A stretch of DNA of 64,000 nt from Asanoa hainanensis (GTDB taxonomy: Bacteria > Actinomycetota > Actinomycetes > Mycobacteriales > Micromonosporaceae). The notes below the pieces were generated by a model. It was not told the origin of the DNA, searched no databases, and saw only the letters and a list, made by a program, of their open reading frames with translations. Below, in pieces: positions 61,118-64,000 of this stretch. Location of the stretch: assembly GCF_900188485.1 (NCBI RefSeq), contig NZ_FZPH01000002.1, forward strand, positions 62,001 to 126,000, given 5' to 3'. The translations under genes were made by a program, and so were the position numbers. How positions within the stretch are numbered: position 1 is the first letter of the stretch; each line of letters starts with the position of its first letter.

Positions 61118-62239
61118 ATGTGGCAAGCCGAAGTCCGCGTCGACCTCGACGCCATCAGCGCCAACGTGGCCCGGCTGCGGTCCGGCACCAGGGCCGCGGT
61201 GATGGCGGTCGTCAAGGGCGACGGCTACGGCCACGGCATGGTCCCCGCCGCCCGGGCCGCCCTGGCCGGCGGCGCGACCTGGCTCGGCGTCTGCACCCTC
61301 GACGAGGCGTTGGGCCTGCGGCGTTCGGGCATCACCTCACCCGTCCTGGCCTGGCTGCTGGCCCCTGGCCTGCCCCTGCACGAGGGCGTCGCCAACGACA
61401 TCGACCTGAGCGCCGCCAGCCTGGGCCAACTCGACGAGATGATCACTGCCGGCCAGCAGGCGCAGCGCCCCACCCGGGTGCACCTCAAGATCGACACGGG
61501 CCTGTCCCGGGGCGGCGCCACCGCCGACGACTGGCCCGCCCTGGTCGAGGCGGCGGCCAAGGCCCAGGCCGACGGCGCCATCGAGATCGTCGGCATCTGG
61601 AGCCACTTCGTCTACGCGGACGCGCCCGGCCACGAGACCATCGACCGCCAGCTCGACGCCTTCCGCGACGCCCTGGCGGTGGCCGAGCGGCTCGGCGTCC
61701 GCCCACAGCTGCGCCACATCGCCAACTCCGCCGCGACGCTGACCCGCCCCGACGCCCACTTCGACCTGGTGCGCCCCGGCATCGCGGTCTACGGGTTGTC
61801 GCCGATACCGGGTGAGACCTTCGGCCTGCGCCCGGCGATGACCGCCCGCGCCCGGATCATGCTCACCAAGCGGGTCCCGGCCGGCACCGGCGTCTCCTAC
61901 GGCCACACCTACACCACCGACCGCGAGACCACCCTGGCCGTCGTGCCCCTCGGCTACGCCGACGGCGTGCCGCGGCACGCGTCCAACGTCGGGCCGGTCG
62001 CGATCGACGGGGTCCGGCACACCATCGCCGGCCGGGTCTGCATGGACCAGGTCGTGCTCGACGTCGGCGACCAGCCGGTCGCGCCCGGCGACGTGGCGAC
62101 GCTGTTCGGCCCCGGCGACAACGGCGGCCCGACCGCCGACGACTGGGCCGCCGCGATCGACACGATCAACTATGAGATCGTCACCCGCTTCGGCAGCACC
62201 AGAGTTCCACGGGTATACGACAACAAGGACGGTGAATGA
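61118..62239 (+). CDS. alr: Alanine racemase
   Basis: Makes D-alanine for peptidoglycan. 373 residues from ATG 61118 (MWQAEVRVDLDAISANV). PLP lysine K33 lies in VVKGDGYGHG, a slight variant of the common VKANAYGHG. The second-base tyrosine region (GTGVSYGHTY, about 250-259) and RVCMDQVVLDVG near 308 are present. The stop overlaps the hydrolase start by four bases. Confidence 0.97.
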   Translation: MWQAEVRVDLDAISANVARLRSGTRAAVMAVVKGDGYGHGMVPAARAALAGGATWLGVCTLDEALGLRRSGITSPVLAWLLAPGLPLHEGVANDIDLSAASLGQLDEMITAGQQAQRPTRVHLKIDTGLSRGGATADDWPALVEAAAKAQADGAIEIVGIWSHFVYADAPGHETIDRQLDAFRDALAVAERLGVRPQLRHIANSAATLTRPDAHFDLVRPGIAVYGLSPIPGETFGLRPAMTARARIMLTKRVPAGTGVSYGHTYTTDRETTLAVVPLGYADGVPRHASNVGPVAIDGVRHTIAGRVCMDQVVLDVGDQPVAPGDVATLFGPGDNGGPTADDWAAAIDTINYEIVTRFGSTRVPRVYDNKDGE

Positions 62240-63300
62240 GCACCCGACGCCGGGCGGGAATCGTCGGCGCGGTGGTCGGTCTGGCCGCGGCCGGCATCGC
62301 CACCGGGATCGCCGTCGAGCGTGCGGTCGTCCGCCGCTCGAAGCGCGGGGTCTCCGACCCGTACGTCGACGAGCCGTTCGATCGGCTGCCCTATGACGAG
62401 TCGCTCGCCGTCACCACCGCCGACGGCACCGACATCCACGTCGAGGTGGTCGAGCCCACGGCGGCCGGACCCAAAAAGCCGACCCTCGTCTTCGTCCACG
62501 GCTTCTGCCTCGACATGGGCACGTTCCACTTCCAACGCAGCGCGCTGACCGCCCGCGGCGAGCACCGCATGGTCTTCTACGACCAGCCCGGCCACGGCCG
62601 CTCCGGCCGGCTGGAGACGGGTGAATACGAGCTGCCGGCGCTCGGCGAGACGCTGCACGCGGTGCTGGCCGAGACCGTCCCGGACGGGCCGCTGATCCTC
62701 GTCGGGCACTCGATGGGCGGCATGACCATCATGGCGTTCGCCGAGCTCTACCCGGAGTTCTTCGAGGACCGGGTCAAGGGCTGCGTGCTGATCGCCACCT
62801 CCGGCGGCCTGATCGACGAGACCCGACTGGGCCTGCCCGCGCTGATCGGCCGCGTCGGCGGCCCGCTGCTGCCGCTGGTCAACAGCGCGACCCGGCTCAC
62901 CGGCCCGACCATCGACCGCGCCCGGGTCGCCGCCACCGACCTGGCCTGGCTGCTCACCCGCCGCTACGGCTTCGGCGAGTCCCGGCCGAGCCCGTCGCTG
63001 GTGTCCTATGTGGAGAAGATGAACTCGCGCACCTCGGTCGACACGGTCGCCCGCTACCTGCGCACCCTCTACACCCACGCCCGCTATCCGGCACTGGCCG
63101 CCCTCGAGCGCACGCCCACCGTGATAATCGTCGGCGACAAAGACATGATCACACCGGTCGCGCACTCCGAGGAGATCCTCCGGCACCTGCCCGACGCGGA
63201 GTTCGTGAAAGTCAACGACAGTGGCCACGTCGTCATGCTCGAACATGCCGACGAGGTCAACTCGACGCTCATCACCTTCCTGGAGAAGATCTCGGCATGA
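62236..63300 (+). CDS. Membrane-anchored alpha/beta hydrolase
   Basis: 354 residues. An N-terminal hydrophobic segment (about 7-27) is followed by basic residues, then a typical hydrolase: oxyanion region FVHGFCLDMG near 89-98, nucleophile S159 in GHSMGG, aspartate in IIVGDKDMITP and histidine in NDSGHVVMLEH. Substrate unknown; esterase, lipase or epoxide-hydrolase-like. Coupled to alr and tsaE by four-base overlaps, a gene order frequent in actinobacteria. Confidence 0.88.
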   Translation: MSTRRRAGIVGAVVGLAAAGIATGIAVERAVVRRSKRGVSDPYVDEPFDRLPYDESLAVTTADGTDIHVEVVEPTAAGPKKPTLVFVHGFCLDMGTFHFQRSALTARGEHRMVFYDQPGHGRSGRLETGEYELPALGETLHAVLAETVPDGPLILVGHSMGGMTIMAFAELYPEFFEDRVKGCVLIATSGGLIDETRLGLPALIGRVGGPLLPLVNSATRLTGPTIDRARVAATDLAWLLTRRYGFGESRPSPSLVSYVEKMNSRTSVDTVARYLRTLYTHARYPALAALERTPTVIIVGDKDMITPVAHSEEILRHLPDAEFVKVNDSGHVVMLEHADEVNSTLITFLEKISA

Positions 63301-63782
63301 TCGAGCTGACCACAGTGGACGACACGCGGGCGTTCGGCGCCCGGCTGGCGGCCGTGCTGCGCCCCGGCGACCTCGTCGTGCTCACCGGCCCGCTGGGTGC
63401 CGGCAAGACCGCGCTGGTGCAGGGCATCGGCGCCGGGTTGCGGGTGCTGGGCGACGTCACCTCGCCGACCTTCGTGATCGCCCGGGTGCACCGGCCGGAC
63501 CCGGCCCGTGGCGGCACCGTGCCACTCGTGCACGCCGACGCGTACCGGATCGGCGCCGCCGCCGACCCGCTCGCCGAGATCGACGGCCTCGACCTCGACG
63601 CGTCGATGGACGACGCGGTCACCGTGGTCGAGTGGGGCGAGGGCATCGTCGAGCAACTGCGCGACGACCACCTCCAGGTACGCATCGACCGGCGCGACGA
63701 CGACACCAGGGTGATCGAGCTGGAGCCGACCGGCGGCGACTGGGCCGCCCGCGTCGCGACGCTCACGGAGGATGCCCGGTGA
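63297..63782 (+). CDS. tsaE: tRNA t6A-synthesis ATPase TsaE
   Basis: Needed with TsaB, TsaC and TsaD to make threonylcarbamoyl-adenosine in tRNA. 161 residues. Walker A GPLGAGKT at 31-38, switch region SPTFVIARVH near 57-66, and VVEWGEGI near 110 are family hallmarks. Overlaps the hydrolase and ung by four bases each. In many actinobacteria tsaB follows; here ung does. Confidence 0.95.
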   Translation: MIELTTVDDTRAFGARLAAVLRPGDLVVLTGPLGAGKTALVQGIGAGLRVLGDVTSPTFVIARVHRPDPARGGTVPLVHADAYRIGAAADPLAEIDGLDLDASMDDAVTVVEWGEGIVEQLRDDHLQVRIDRRDDDTRVIELEPTGGDWAARVATLTEDAR

Positions 63783-64000
63783 ACCTGCCCGACCTGTTGC
63801 CGACCGCGTGGCGCACCGCGCTGGAGTCGCACCTCGACCCGGCCGCCACCGCCGACCTGGGCGCGTTCGTGGCCGCCGAATACGCCGCCACCCCGGTCTT
63901 CCCGCCGTTGCCGGACCTGTTCACCGCCTACCGGCTGTGCGAGCCCGCCGACACCCGGGTGGTCATCCTCGGCCAGGATCCGTACCACAAGGCGGGCCAG
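63779..64000 (+). CDS. ung: Uracil-DNA glycosylase, 5' part (cut by window end)
   Basis: Removes uracil from DNA in base-excision repair. Begins at GTG 63779 overlapping the tsaE stop (GTGA). 74 codons are visible; VVILGQDPYH (about residues 61-70) is the family-1 catalytic motif with D67 as the water-activating residue. The N-terminus (VNLPDLLPTAWRTALE) fits actinobacterial Ung. The rest lies beyond the window. Confidence 0.93.
   Translation, partial: MNLPDLLPTAWRTALESHLDPAATADLGAFVAAEYAATPVFPPLPDLFTAYRLCEPADTRVVILGQDPYHKAGQ

Overview
The window is about 70% G+C, uses GTG and TTG starts freely and has many 1- or 4-base gene overlaps. It has the actinobacterial arrangement rpoC, rpsL-rpsG-fusA-tuf, S10-spc-alpha ribosomal operons, truA, and later rplM-rpsI-glmM. 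A small repeat-like coding element beginning MSERSE, the HemD-winged-helix fusion next to rplM, and overall gene order suggest a Micromonosporaceae-type actinomycete. That family placement is inference from memory of gene order, not from a search.

Layout. 1-3.3 kb: 3' part of rpoC with a strong terminator, then a 30-bp inverted repeat and a 5'-truncated neomycin-kinase-like gene (3.3-4.2 kb). 4.2-5.1 kb: two small membrane proteins. 5.2-9.8 kb: str operon with a clear promoter and long leader. 9.8-19.9 kb: S10 and spc ribosomal genes. 20.1-23.0 kb: secY-adk-map. 23.0-24.3 kb: a divergent methyltransferase and DUF1707 protein. 24.4-28.3 kb: infA, rpmJ (missed by length cut-offs), rpsM, rpsK, rpsD, rpoA, rplQ, ending in a terminator. 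28.3-32.3 kb: truA, an anchored hypothetical protein, an RsmC-like methyltransferase and an ABC-F ATPase.

32.3-38.1 kb is a cell-envelope glycan block: an LPG-synthase/flippase-type membrane protein, a glycosyltransferase and a methyltransferase on the plus strand, facing a GT-C membrane glycosyltransferase and a GT2 polyprenyl-phosphate-sugar synthase on the minus strand. The two groups converge on a pair of terminators separated by a diverged tandem repeat. 38.2-40.1 kb: an aldo/keto reductase and ThiD. 40.2-43.5 kb: a 1111-residue membrane protein with a huge disordered, minisatellite-encoded tail, followed by a toxin-antitoxin pair. 44.3-48.3 kb: HemD-winged helix fusion, rplM-rpsI, glmM and DoxX. 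48.3-51.9 kb: TetR-aminotransferase facing a two-gene DrrAB-type ABC exporter. 51.9-55.9 kb: MmpS-like proline-rich protein and glmS. 55.9-57.2 kb: 1.3 kb without a credible gene, holding two large hairpins and several tandem repeats. 57.2-64 kb: an ESX-like small protein with a DUF1023-type hydrolase, then the tightly packed acpS-nnr-alr-hydrolase-tsaE-ung run (ung cut by the window end).

Functionally most of the window is core translation, secretion and cell-wall precursor supply (glmM, glmS, alr). The less ordinary parts are the inverted repeats, the repeat-rich surface or membrane proteins, the shared 19-base box in two ribosomal leaders, and a recurring pattern in which a TANNNT box lies 6-7 bases before a start codon, suggesting many leaderless mRNAs. 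I saw no rRNA or tRNA genes, CRISPR arrays, or intact insertion sequences.
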